This document shows positions 17,153 through 24,449 of a DNA stretch of 64,000 bases, in pieces (the stretch's first letter is position 1; each line of letters begins with the position of its first letter). This DNA comes from Amycolatopsis japonica. Lineage in GTDB: Bacteria > Actinomycetota > Actinomycetes > Mycobacteriales > Pseudonocardiaceae. Position numbers and translations under genes: made by a program. The stretch covers positions 4,526,001 through 4,590,000 of the forward strand of contig NZ_CP008953.1 of assembly GCF_000732925.1 (NCBI RefSeq). The letters run 5' to 3'. Under the pieces are notes generated by a model. It was not told where the DNA came from and did not search any database. It was given only the letters and a program-made list of their open reading frames with translations.

Positions 17153-18256
17153 GTGCCGTCCGATCGTGAGACCTCCGTCGAAGCGGAGTTCTCACGGGTG
17201 GTCGGCCGGTTCGCCGGTCCGGCCAGGGGCGCCGGACTGCTCGTGATCAGCGTTTTCGGCGTGCTCGCCACGCCGTCGGGCGCGCTCCCACTGGCCTTCG
17301 GTCTGCTCGCGCTGGCCTTGGTCACCGCCGTGGCCGAGTACGTCGTGGGGAAGACGGGCCGGGGCAGGCCGCTGGCGTTCGCGCTGACCTTGGTACGCGC
17401 CGGTGCGATCTGCGGTACCCAGTTCCTGACCGCGCCCGAAGCGGGCGAGCTGAACCAGTGGGCGCTGAACGTGCTCACCCTCACCGCCATCACCCTCCAA
17501 TGGGAATGGCCGCCGAAGATCACCGTGCCCGCCATCGCCTGCCTGCTGGCGATCGAAGTGGTGCCGCTCGGCTTCGAGGACGGCTTCTCGGTGGTCCTGC
17601 GAGTGCTCATCGAAGCCACCCTCGCCCGCGGCGCCTTCCTCCTGCTGTCGCGGACCACGCGCCGGATCGACCACCTCCGCGAGCGCCAAGCCCGGCTGAC
17701 GCGTGAGGAATCCCTTGCCGTGGAACGACGATTGCAGGAACGGGAGTATCTGGCCGTGCTGCACGACACGGCCGCGGCCACTTTTCTCACCGTCGCCCAG
17801 CGCGGGGAAACGACCGATCCGGCCGAGGTCGCCGGCTACGCCCGCCGCGATCTCGCGATCCTCACCGGCGAATCCGGTCCCGGCAGTGTGGTCGACCTCG
17901 AAACGTCGTTGCGCGGCGTGCTCGCGCAAAGCCCGGTGAAGGTCGACACGCACTGGTCGCCGGTCGCGCCGATCCCGGCGTCGGCGGCGCTCGCGCTGGT
18001 CCGCGCCGTACGCGAGGCGCTGGTGAACGTCGACCGGCACGCGGGTGTCCGCGAGGCCAGGCTGACGGTCGAAGACGGCGTCCGCGTGACCGTCCGGGAC
18101 GAAGGCCGCGGTTTCGATCCGGCGAAGACCCCGGCGCAGCGGCGAGGTGTCCGGGAATCGCTCGTCGAACGCATGGCCGCGGCGGGCGGCCGGGCCGAAG
18201 TGACCTCCGCGCCCGGCGCGGGGACCACGGTGGAACTGGTGTGGCCGCATGAATGA
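17153..18256 (+). CDS. Sensor histidine kinase, HisKA_3/NarL-partner type
   Basis: About 130 N-terminal residues form four to five hydrophobic helices with no sizeable external loop. A linker helix (RIDHLRERQARLTREESLAVERR) leads to the phosphoacceptor box EYLAVLHDTAAATF (His about 203) and to a HATPase domain with REALVNVDRHAG, RDEGRGFDP and APGAGTTVEL as N, G1 and G2 boxes. Autophosphorylation and transfer to the NarL-type regulator two genes downstream are expected. The GTG at 17153 is used; a TTG at 17141 overlapping the previous stop is an alternative. Since the membrane part is minimal, signal input may come from the two propeller-like proteins. Confidence 0.85.
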   Translation: MPSDRETSVEAEFSRVVGRFAGPARGAGLLVISVFGVLATPSGALPLAFGLLALALVTAVAEYVVGKTGRGRPLAFALTLVRAGAICGTQFLTAPEAGELNQWALNVLTLTAITLQWEWPPKITVPAIACLLAIEVVPLGFEDGFSVVLRVLIEATLARGAFLLLSRTTRRIDHLRERQARLTREESLAVERRLQEREYLAVLHDTAAATFLTVAQRGETTDPAEVAGYARRDLAILTGESGPGSVVDLETSLRGVLAQSPVKVDTHWSPVAPIPASAALALVRAVREALVNVDRHAGVREARLTVEDGVRVTVRDEGRGFDPAKTPAQRRGVRESLVERMAAAGGRAEVTSAPGAGTTVELVWPHE

Positions 18257-19319
18257 GACCGCGGACCGCGTCCTCGGCGGCTGCCGGATCGCGGTCCTGC
18301 TCGCGACGGCGGCGATCCAGGTCGGGCTGAGCCTGGCCCGGCTGACCGACACCCCCGGCCGGATCGCCTACGCGGCGCTCGCCGGCGTGCTCGTCGTGGC
18401 GGCGTGGTGGGTGCTGCGCTGGAAGCCGGTCCCCTGGCCGGTCGCGTTCACGGGGGCGGTGGTGGTGCTCGCCGCGGCGACGGTCGCGGTCTGGACGCTG
18501 CCCCCGGAGCGGCTTTTCGGCGACGAGAACTGGGCGTCCGGTCTCGCCGGCTGGCATCTGCTGGTGCTGCTGATGGATCGCCCCGCGATCGCGATGGCCG
18601 CGCTCGTCCTCCAGATGACGCTCGCCGTCGTCCGGCAGTTCGGCGTGGAGCTCACGGATCGCGGCGAGATCGGCAGCGTGGTGATCGTCGCGCTCAGCGT
18701 GCTCACCTTCCAGGCCGCGACGCTGGCGCTGATCAGGGTGGTCAACCGGCGGGCGGGTGAGGCCGCGGAGGCCTCCGCCGAACGGGACCGCCAGGCCCAC
18801 CGCAAGGCGCTCGCCGAGGAACGGGAGGCCGACCAGCGGAACCGGTTCGCCGGGCAGCTCGGGGCCACCTTGCCGCTGCTGGCCGGGCTGGCCGACCGCA
18901 CCCTCGATCCGCGTGACGACGAGGTCCGGCGGCGGTGCGCGCTCGCGGCCACGCAATTGCGGCGGCTGTTCGCCGAGAACGACGACGTCCCCGACCCGCT
19001 GCTGCACGAGGTCTCGGCCTGCGTCGATCTCGCCGAGCGGCGGGGACTGACGGTGACGCTGGCGGTCAGCGGCGAACCGGCCCCGGTCCCGACCGCCGTC
19101 CGCCGCGAACTGACCGGTCCGCTGATGACCGCGCTGGTCACCGCCCGGTCGCACGCCAGGGTCAGCGTCCTGCGCACCGACGACGAGATCCGTGTCGCGG
19201 TGATCACGGACGGTGAAACGGGCGTGACGGCGAACGGATCGGGCGCCGTCGACGTCGAATGGCACGCACTGGGAGAACGATCGTGGATGGAGGCGAAATG
19301 GCGTTCGCGACCGAACTGA
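18249..19319 (+). CDS. Degenerate histidine kinase-like membrane protein (pseudokinase)
   Basis: The layout copies that of the preceding kinase: about five hydrophobic helices (residues 12-155), a charged helical linker (ERDRQAHRKALAEEREADQRNR), a DHp-like helix pair and an ATPase-like end. However, the H-box position reads FAGQLGATLPLL with no histidine, and the ATPase half lacks the N-box asparagine and the G-box glycines (ALVTARSHARVSV, VITDGETG). It cannot be a catalytic kinase by itself. It probably dimerises with or modulates the kinase encoded upstream, whose stop it overlaps by 8 nt; it also overlaps the response regulator start. Confidence 0.7.
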   Translation: MNETADRVLGGCRIAVLLATAAIQVGLSLARLTDTPGRIAYAALAGVLVVAAWWVLRWKPVPWPVAFTGAVVVLAAATVAVWTLPPERLFGDENWASGLAGWHLLVLLMDRPAIAMAALVLQMTLAVVRQFGVELTDRGEIGSVVIVALSVLTFQAATLALIRVVNRRAGEAAEASAERDRQAHRKALAEEREADQRNRFAGQLGATLPLLAGLADRTLDPRDDEVRRRCALAATQLRRLFAENDDVPDPLLHEVSACVDLAERRGLTVTLAVSGEPAPVPTAVRRELTGPLMTALVTARSHARVSVLRTDDEIRVAVITDGETGVTANGSGAVDVEWHALGERSWMEAKWRSRPN

Positions 19320-19954
19320 CCGCGGTGGTCGTCGACGATCATCCGGCCGTACGGGCCGGGGTCGTGCACTGGCTGTCCTGCGGCACCCCACCGGTGACCG
19401 TCGTGGCCGAAGGCGAGGACGTGCGGGCCGCGTGGATCGGCGAGGGCGCACAGGCCGACGTCGTCATCCTCGACCTGCACCTCAACAGCACCACCCCGGT
19501 GATGGGCGATCTGCGGCGGCTCACCGAGGCGGGCCGTCGCGTCGTCGTCTACTCGATGCGGGCCGACGACGAGACCGTGCTGCAGTGCCTCGAACTCGGC
19601 GCGCTCAGCTATCTCACCAAGGCCGAGGGCGCGGAACATCTCCTCGAAGCCGTGCGCACCGCGGCGGCCGACCGGTCGTACACGCCGCCGTCGATGGCGG
19701 GCGCGATGGCCGGGGACCGCTCCGAACGGCGCCCCGCCCTCTCGGCGCGCGAGACCGAGGTGCTCATCGAGTGGTTCCAGTCCGAGTCGAAGGACTTCGT
19801 GGCGCACCGGCTGGGGATCTCGCCGAACACGGTCAACTCGCATCTCGAGCGGATCCGGGTCAAGTACGCCCAGATGGGCAGGGAGGCCCCGACGAAGGCC
19901 GCGCTCGTCGCGCGGGCGATCCAAGACGGGCTGATCGGCGTAAGCGATTTGTGA
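19298..19954 (+). CDS. NarL/FixJ-family response regulator
   Basis: The receiver domain has the acidic pair VVDDHPAV (residues 13-14), the phosphoacceptor aspartate in VVILDLHL (about 57), and the lysine in YLTKAEG (about 108). The C-terminal LuxR-type helix-turn-helix is LSARETEVLIEWF to FVAHRLGISPNTVNSHLERI. ATG 19298 follows GGATGGAGG and lies inside the end of the pseudokinase gene. It is the last gene of the operon and directly precedes the first lipoprotein gene, whose promoter region carries a dyad that is a plausible binding site. Confidence 0.88.
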   Translation: MAFATELTAVVVDDHPAVRAGVVHWLSCGTPPVTVVAEGEDVRAAWIGEGAQADVVILDLHLNSTTPVMGDLRRLTEAGRRVVVYSMRADDETVLQCLELGALSYLTKAEGAEHLLEAVRTAAADRSYTPPSMAGAMAGDRSERRPALSARETEVLIEWFQSESKDFVAHRLGISPNTVNSHLERIRVKYAQMGREAPTKAALVARAIQDGLIGVSDL

Positions 19955-19960
19955 CCGGTT

Positions 19961-19978
19961 GTGGTGCGAACGGACCAC
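19961..19978. promoter_or_regulatory. Dyad operator, copy 1 (GTGGT-N8-ACCAC)
   Basis: GTGGTGCGAACGGACCAC is an inverted repeat with 5-bp arms. A -10-like TACGTT begins at 20001. An 18-bp site with the same core recurs before the paralogous lipoprotein gene at the same distance from its -10-like element. The location just after the response-regulator gene suggests that regulator as the binding protein. Confidence 0.55.
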
Positions 19979-20036
19979 CCCCGCCTCCTCCTTTACCGAC
20001 TACGTTGCGTGACGAGCCACGAGTCCGAGGAGATCC

Positions 20037-20576
20037 ATGAAGTCCGCCCTGATCGCCACCTGCTGCGCCGCCGCGCTCCTGCTTTCCGCCTGCGGCGGAG
20101 AAGAGAAGGGTGACAAGACCGTCAGGGCCGACGGCACCCTGGCGCCCGGCAGCACGTTGAAGGTCGGCGAACGCGCCGTCGTCCCGTTCAAGGACGCGGA
20201 CAAGTCCGGCACGATCGCGATCACCGTGAAGTCGGTCGACCTCGGCCCGAAGGAAGACCTCGCCGAGTTCAAGAACAAGGGCGAAGGCATGCTCCCGGTC
20301 TACGTCCGGATGGTGATCGAGAACGTCGGCGGCACGGACCTCACCGACACCTCGGTGTCGGTACGCGCGGTGGACCCGAACGGCAAGAGCACCAAGGTGA
20401 TCCTCGCCAACAGCACCGCGGCCTGCAAAGGCGAGTCGGCGCCGGAGAACTTCACCACCGCGGGCGCGACCTACGAAACCTGCAAGACCGAAGGCGTCAA
20501 GGACGGCGGCGAGGTCGGCGGCGTGATCTTCCGGGAAGGCGATTACCAGGACGACCCGATCACCTGGAAGAAGTGA
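20037..20576 (+). CDS. Lipoprotein, DUF4352-like, paralogue A
   Basis: A short signal peptide ends in the lipobox LLSACGG, giving a lipid-modified Cys19. The mature part (about 160 residues) has an Ig-like DUF4352-type pattern: VPFKDADKSGTIAITVKSVDLG, then LPVYVRMVIENVGGTDL and later the cysteine pair in AACKGES and YETCKTE. It is a small extracellular-face membrane protein with no enzymatic signature. The ribosome site GAGGAG and the sequence around the start are identical to those of paralogue B downstream. It probably serves the sensory operon just upstream. Confidence 0.78.
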   Translation: MKSALIATCCAAALLLSACGGEEKGDKTVRADGTLAPGSTLKVGERAVVPFKDADKSGTIAITVKSVDLGPKEDLAEFKNKGEGMLPVYVRMVIENVGGTDLTDTSVSVRAVDPNGKSTKVILANSTAACKGESAPENFTTAGATYETCKTEGVKDGGEVGGVIFREGDYQDDPITWKK

Positions 20577-20623
20577 CCGCGTCCCCCATTGAGCCGAATA
20601 GCGTAATCGATTCGTTACCTGCT

Positions 20624-20641
20624 CTGGTGCGAATGGACCAC
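20624..20641. promoter_or_regulatory. Dyad operator, copy 2 (CTGGT-N8-ACCAC)
   Basis: The 18-mer differs from copy 1 at only two positions. The GGTGCGAA core (20626-20633) is followed after 28 nt by ACTACGGTGCG, exactly the spacing seen upstream of paralogue A. Preservation of both elements and spacing between duplicated genes, while surrounding bases diverge, indicates function. Confidence 0.55.
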
Positions 20642-20719
20642 ACCGATGTACTCCGTCATCAACTACGGTGCGTGGCGAGAACGCCGGAGCAGGGTTCGGC
20701 GGGGAGTCCGAGGAGATCC

Positions 20720-21343
20720 ATGAAGTTCGACCGTATCGCTCTGTCCGCCACCGGCTGCGCCGCCGCGCTGCTGCTTTCCGCCTGTGGCGGTGAGGAGAAG
20801 GGCGCTAGCCCGGCCCCCGCCCCGTCGCCCGCGCCGACGTCGGCCCCCGCGTCCTCGCCCGCGACCAGCGGCACCGTCCCGGTCTCGAACGCGGACGCCA
20901 CCGCGCCCGGCACGGCGCTCAAGGTCGGCGAACGCGCCGTCGTCCCGTTCAAGTACGGCAAGGACAAGAGCGGCACGATCGCGATCACCGTCAAGGCGAT
21001 CGAACTCGGCCCGAAGGAAGACCTCGCCTCCTACGGCGAGAAGGCCAAGGGCATGACGCCGGTCTACATCCGGATGACGGTGGAGAACGTCGGCGGCACG
21101 GATCTCACCTACAGCACGGTGCGGATGCGCGCGGTCGGTCCGGACAACAAGAGCACCGGCGTGATCATCACCGGTGAGACCACCGCTTGCCAGTCCGAGT
21201 CGGCGAAGAAGGACTTCAAGACCGCCGGCGCGACCTACGAGACCTGTGAGCTCCAGGCCATCAGGGACGGCGGCGAGGTCGGCGGCGCGGAATTCAACGA
21301 TGGCGACGGGTACAAGGACGACCCGATCATCTGGAAGAAGTAG
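20720..21343 (+). CDS. Lipoprotein, DUF4352-like, paralogue B
   Basis: Closely related to the preceding lipoprotein: same lipobox (Cys22 in LLSACGG), same KVGERAVVPFK, GTIAITVK and VENVGGTDL blocks and the same C-terminal DDPIIWKK end. It differs by a Pro/Ala/Ser-rich linker of about 30 residues after the lipidated cysteine, which would hold the domain further from the membrane. A recent tandem duplication including the control region is evident. The gene ends just before a strong hairpin. Confidence 0.78.
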   Translation: MKFDRIALSATGCAAALLLSACGGEEKGASPAPAPSPAPTSAPASSPATSGTVPVSNADATAPGTALKVGERAVVPFKYGKDKSGTIAITVKAIELGPKEDLASYGEKAKGMTPVYIRMTVENVGGTDLTYSTVRMRAVGPDNKSTGVIITGETTACQSESAKKDFKTAGATYETCELQAIRDGGEVGGAEFNDGDGYKDDPIIWKK

Positions 21344-21353
21344 CCCGCAACGC

Positions 21354-21404
21354 GCGTGAAGGCCTCCTTCCCTCTGCTGAGCCGAGGGAAGGAGGCCTTC
21401 ACGC
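21354..21404. terminator. Perfect 20-bp-arm hairpin after the lipoprotein genes
   Basis: The arms 21354-21373 and 21385-21404 are perfectly complementary over 20 bp, with an 11-nt loop. The core GAAGGCCTCCTTCCCT is close to that of the hairpin at 44114. Placed 10 nt after the stop of paralogue B, it should end transcription of the module, but the sequence-level similarity to other copies shows it is also a member of a repeat family. Confidence 0.75.
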
Positions 21405-21439
21405 GCTTCACTGAGGCTGCGAGAGCCGGTCCTCCTGCG

Positions 21440-21445
21440 TAGCGT
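21440..21445 (+). promoter_or_regulatory. -10 element of a leaderless transcript
   Basis: TAGCGT fits the TAnnnT -10 consensus and is followed after exactly 7 nt by the ATG at 21453. The same geometry recurs at four other genes in the window. No Shine-Dalgarno sequence precedes the ATG. Confidence 0.5.
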
Positions 21446-21452
21446 TGTCGTG

Positions 21453-21884
21453 ATGGTCCACGTGCACCGGACGATCACCGTCCGAACCCCCGCCCAGACC
21501 GTCGTCGGCTATCTGCGGGACTTCGCGCACGCCGAGTCGTGGGACCCCGGCACCGTGTCCTGCACCCGCGCCGACACCGGCCCGATCGCCGTCGGCTCGC
21601 GGTGGCACAACGTGTCCGAGTTCCGCGGCAAGAAGACCGAGCTGACCTATCGGCTCGACCGGCTGGAGCCGGACCGGATCGTGTTCGTCGGCAGCAACAA
21701 GACCGCGACGTCCACCGACGACCTGACGATCTCCGAAGCGGACGGCACGACGACCGTCAGCTACCACGCCACCATCGAGTTCCACGGCCTGGCGAAACTC
21801 GCGGACCCCTTCCTCAAACGGCAGTTCGAGAAGATGGGCGACGACCTGGTTCCGGCGATGAAGGCGACCCTCGAAGCGCTTTGA
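21453..21884 (+). CDS. SRPBCC-fold (polyketide cyclase/START-like) protein
   Basis: The 143-residue protein shows the SRPBCC layout: an N-terminal beta strand (VHVHRTITVRTPAQTVVGYL), a short helix with FAHAESWDPGTVSC, a run of beta strands around SRWHNVSEFRG and DRIVFVGSNK, and a long C-terminal helix (FLKRQFEKMGDDLVPAMKATLEAL). Such proteins bind small hydrophobic ligands in the cytoplasm; substrate unknown. The ATG at 21453 is preferred to the GTG directly before it because it lies 7 nt after a -10 element. Confidence 0.78.
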   Translation: MVHVHRTITVRTPAQTVVGYLRDFAHAESWDPGTVSCTRADTGPIAVGSRWHNVSEFRGKKTELTYRLDRLEPDRIVFVGSNKTATSTDDLTISEADGTTTVSYHATIEFHGLAKLADPFLKRQFEKMGDDLVPAMKATLEAL

Positions 21885-21922
21885 CCCGTCCCCCTTGCCG
21901 GAACTCTCGTGATTGAAGCCGT

Positions 21923-22013
21923 AACTCGCGTGTTTGGAGCCGGACCGCCTTCAATCACGCGAGTTCCGCCTTCAATCACGCGTGATCGCCGTCTAAGCAC
22001 GCGTGATCGCCGG
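21923..22013. repeat. Intergenic inverted/direct repeats (CACGCGAGT / CACGCGTGAT family)
   Basis: Between two convergent genes lie AACTCGCGTG (21923-21932) and its complement CACGCGAGTT (21956-21965), the 12-bp palindrome ATCACGCGTGAT (21975-21986), and the direct repeat CACGCGTGATCGCCG. Related words occur near 43.9 and 56.3 kb. Bidirectional termination is possible. Confidence 0.6.
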
Positions 22014-22018
22014 AACGG

Positions 22019-23056
22019 CTAGGCGCGGGGTGACCCGACGGGGCCGCTCAGGCGCCGCACCGCGTTCGCGCAGGCGAGGGACTCCAGGAGCGGGACCGTG
22101 CGTTCCCAGCCCAGGCAGGCGTCCGTGATGCTCAGATCGGGCCGGGGGCGTGCGGAGCCGACGTCTTGCCTGCCATCGGACAGATACGACTCGATCATCA
22201 CGCCGGCCAGGGCGTCGTTGCCCGCCGAGATCTGGTCCGCCAGGTCGGCGACGACGACGGGCTGCCGGTTGTGGTCCTTGCCGCTGTTGCCGTGCGAGGC
22301 GTCGACGACGAGCCGGTGCGGCAGCCCGGCGGCGGTCAGCGCGTCGAGGGCGTCCGCGACCGCGTGCGCGTGGTGATTGGGTTTCGGGCCGCCGCGCAGG
22401 ACGAGGTGCGCGTCGGGGTTTCCGGCGCTGCGCTGGATCCGCGGGCGGCCGTCGGCGGCGGCGCCCGGGAAGACGTGCGGCAGCGCGGCCGACCGGACCG
22501 CGGCCACGGCGGTGTCCAGCCGCCCGGACACGCAGTTCTTCATGCCCACCGGCATCGGCAGCCACGACGCCAGCTGCCGGTGCGGCTGGCTGGCGACGGT
22601 CCGCGCGCCGATCGCGCCCCAGCTGACGGTGTCCGCGAAGTACGGCGCCAGGAACGGATCGACGAACTCGTACGCCAGCGGCAGCCCGGTCGCGGCGGCG
22701 TCGTCCAGGAACCGCCGTCCGATCCGGACGCCGGACGCGAGATCGCCCTTGCCGTCGAGGGTGGGGTCGGGCACGAGGCCGGTCCAGCCCGCGATCGTCC
22801 GCGGTTTCTCCAGGTAGGCACGCAGGACCACGACGAGGTCGTCGGCGAACCGGCGCGACGCCTCCGCGAGCCGGTGCGCGTAGTCGAGCGCGCCGTCGGT
22901 GTCGTGCACCGAACACGGGCCCACGACGACGAGTAGCCGCGAATCGCGCCGCGCGAGGACGTCGGCGACGGTCTCGCGGTGCCGGATGATCTCCTCCGGC
23001 ACGAAGCCGCTCGTGGCCACCTCGGCCGGGCTGGGCAGCTGGTCAAGCATCCGCAT
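22019..23056 (-). CDS. Type I 3-deoxy-D-arabino-heptulosonate 7-phosphate synthase
   Basis: This 345-residue enzyme condenses erythrose 4-phosphate and phosphoenolpyruvate, the first step to chorismate. Diagnostic segments are VVVGPCSVHD, RAYLEKPRT, GWTGLVPDP, GARTVASQPHRQLAS, MPVGMKNCVSG and VDASHGNSGKDH, all of the AroF/G/H class. Most actinomycetes use the unrelated type II enzyme, so this copy is probably dedicated to the siderophore operon, where it is the last gene. It would raise chorismate supply for 2,3-dihydroxybenzoate. ATG 23056 is preceded by AAGGAGAAAG and overlaps the exporter gene's end by 14 nt; an ATG two codons later is also possible. Confidence 0.92.
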   Translation of the reverse strand: MRMLDQLPSPAEVATSGFVPEEIIRHRETVADVLARRDSRLLVVVGPCSVHDTDGALDYAHRLAEASRRFADDLVVVLRAYLEKPRTIAGWTGLVPDPTLDGKGDLASGVRIGRRFLDDAAATGLPLAYEFVDPFLAPYFADTVSWGAIGARTVASQPHRQLASWLPMPVGMKNCVSGRLDTAVAAVRSAALPHVFPGAAADGRPRIQRSAGNPDAHLVLRGGPKPNHHAHAVADALDALTAAGLPHRLVVDASHGNSGKDHNRQPVVVADLADQISAGNDALAGVMIESYLSDGRQDVGSARPRPDLSITDACLGWERTVPLLESLACANAVRRLSGPVGSPRA

Positions 23057-24449
23057 GACCTTTCTCCTTGTCGGGGGCGGCTTCCCCGGCCCGGGGCAGC
23101 CGCGTCGCACCGGCCACCGCCACGACGGCGAGGCCGAGAACACACCAGAACGCGTCGGCGAAGGCGGCGGCGACATCCGGGCCGCGCGCGGCGAGCCGGG
23201 CCTGGAGCACCACGGCCAGCACCGCGGTGCCGATCGAACCGCCGAGCGTGTTGAGCAGATTCAGCGCCCCGGCCGCGCGGGGCAGCCGGGCGGGTTCGAC
23301 CCGGCGGTAGACGATCGTCATCACCGGCGCGCCGATCAGTGCCGCGCCGAAACCACGCAGCAGCAAGGAAACCACGATCACCCAGTCCGGGAGACCCAGG
23401 CCGAGCTGGGTGAACGGGGCGGTGCCGAGGGCGACCAGCCCGATCCCGCCGAGCACCAAGGTGCGCGGCGCGATCCGGTCGACGAGCCGGTTCACCAGTA
23501 TCGAACCGGCCGCCGCGCCGATGCCCTGGGGCACCAGCAGCAGCCCGGTGTCCCAAGTGGACAGTCCAGGACCGCGCTGCAGATAGAGCGGGAGCAGGAA
23601 CATCGTGCCGAACACCGACGCGCCGAGCAGCACCAGCGCCAACGCGGCCACTCCGAACGGCGGCTTGGTGAACAAGCGCGGATCCAGCAGAGGCGCTTCG
23701 GCCCGCAGACCGTGCCTCACGAACGCCGCCAGCATCACGACGCCGAGCACGACGGCGATCCCGGCGACCAGCGGTGTCCCCTGGTCGAACCAGGTGAGCC
23801 CGAAGACCAGGACGGCCAGCCCCGGCGAGAGCAGCAGCGCACCCCGGAAGTCGAAACGCTCGCCCTTGCCCCCGGCTTCGCTCTCGGGAACCCAGCGCCG
23901 GGCCAGGAAAACCGCGACCACACCGATCGGGAGGTTGACGTAGAACAGCCACGGCCAGTCGGCGACCGCGAGGATCGTGCCGCTCGCCAGCGGGCCGAGC
24001 ACCGGCGACAAGAGCGGCACGAGCCCGACGACGGCGATCACGCGGCCGATGCGGTCCCGTCCGGCGGCCCGCGCCAGCAGCGCCTGGCCGGTCGGCGGGA
24101 GCAGACCACCCGCGAGTCCTTGCAGGACACGGAACGCGATGAGCGCGGGCAGTGTCGTCGCCAGCGCGCACAGCAGCGACGCCAGCAGGAACACGACGAC
24201 GGCGGTGAGCCAGACGCGACGGCCGCCGAACCGGTCGGCGAGCCAGCCGGACGCCGGCACGGCGGTGACCACGGCCAGCAGATACGCCGTCGTCACCCAT
24301 TGGACACCCGTGACCGGCGCACCGAACTCGTCGGCGAGGGTGTCGACGCCCACCGAGACGATCGTACTGTCCAAAGTGGCCATGAAGGTGCCGAGCACCA
24401 GCACGGCCGCCGTGCGCCACAGCGCGGCGTCGATCGGGCGCGCGGTCAC
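23043..24449 (-). CDS. MFS transporter, DHA2/EmrB type (probable siderophore exporter)
   Basis: The 468-residue protein has about 14 hydrophobic helices, the DHA2 signature ATLDSTIVSVGVDTL in helix 1 and the motif A loop SGWLADRFGGRRVWL. Its GTG start overlaps the NRPS stop (GTGA), which ties its expression to siderophore assembly. Secretion of the finished catecholate is the obvious role; drug efflux is the formal alternative, because the family does both. An in-frame extension further upstream would lie inside the NRPS gene and has no ribosome site. Confidence 0.88.
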   Translation of the reverse strand: MTARPIDAALWRTAAVLVLGTFMATLDSTIVSVGVDTLADEFGAPVTGVQWVTTAYLLAVVTAVPASGWLADRFGGRRVWLTAVVVFLLASLLCALATTLPALIAFRVLQGLAGGLLPPTGQALLARAAGRDRIGRVIAVVGLVPLLSPVLGPLASGTILAVADWPWLFYVNLPIGVVAVFLARRWVPESEAGGKGERFDFRGALLLSPGLAVLVFGLTWFDQGTPLVAGIAVVLGVVMLAAFVRHGLRAEAPLLDPRLFTKPPFGVAALALVLLGASVFGTMFLLPLYLQRGPGLSTWDTGLLLVPQGIGAAAGSILVNRLVDRIAPRTLVLGGIGLVALGTAPFTQLGLGLPDWVIVVSLLLRGFGAALIGAPVMTIVYRRVEPARLPRAAGALNLLNTLGGSIGTAVLAVVLQARLAARGPDVAAAFADAFWCVLGLAVVAVAGATRLPRAGEAAPDKEKGHADA

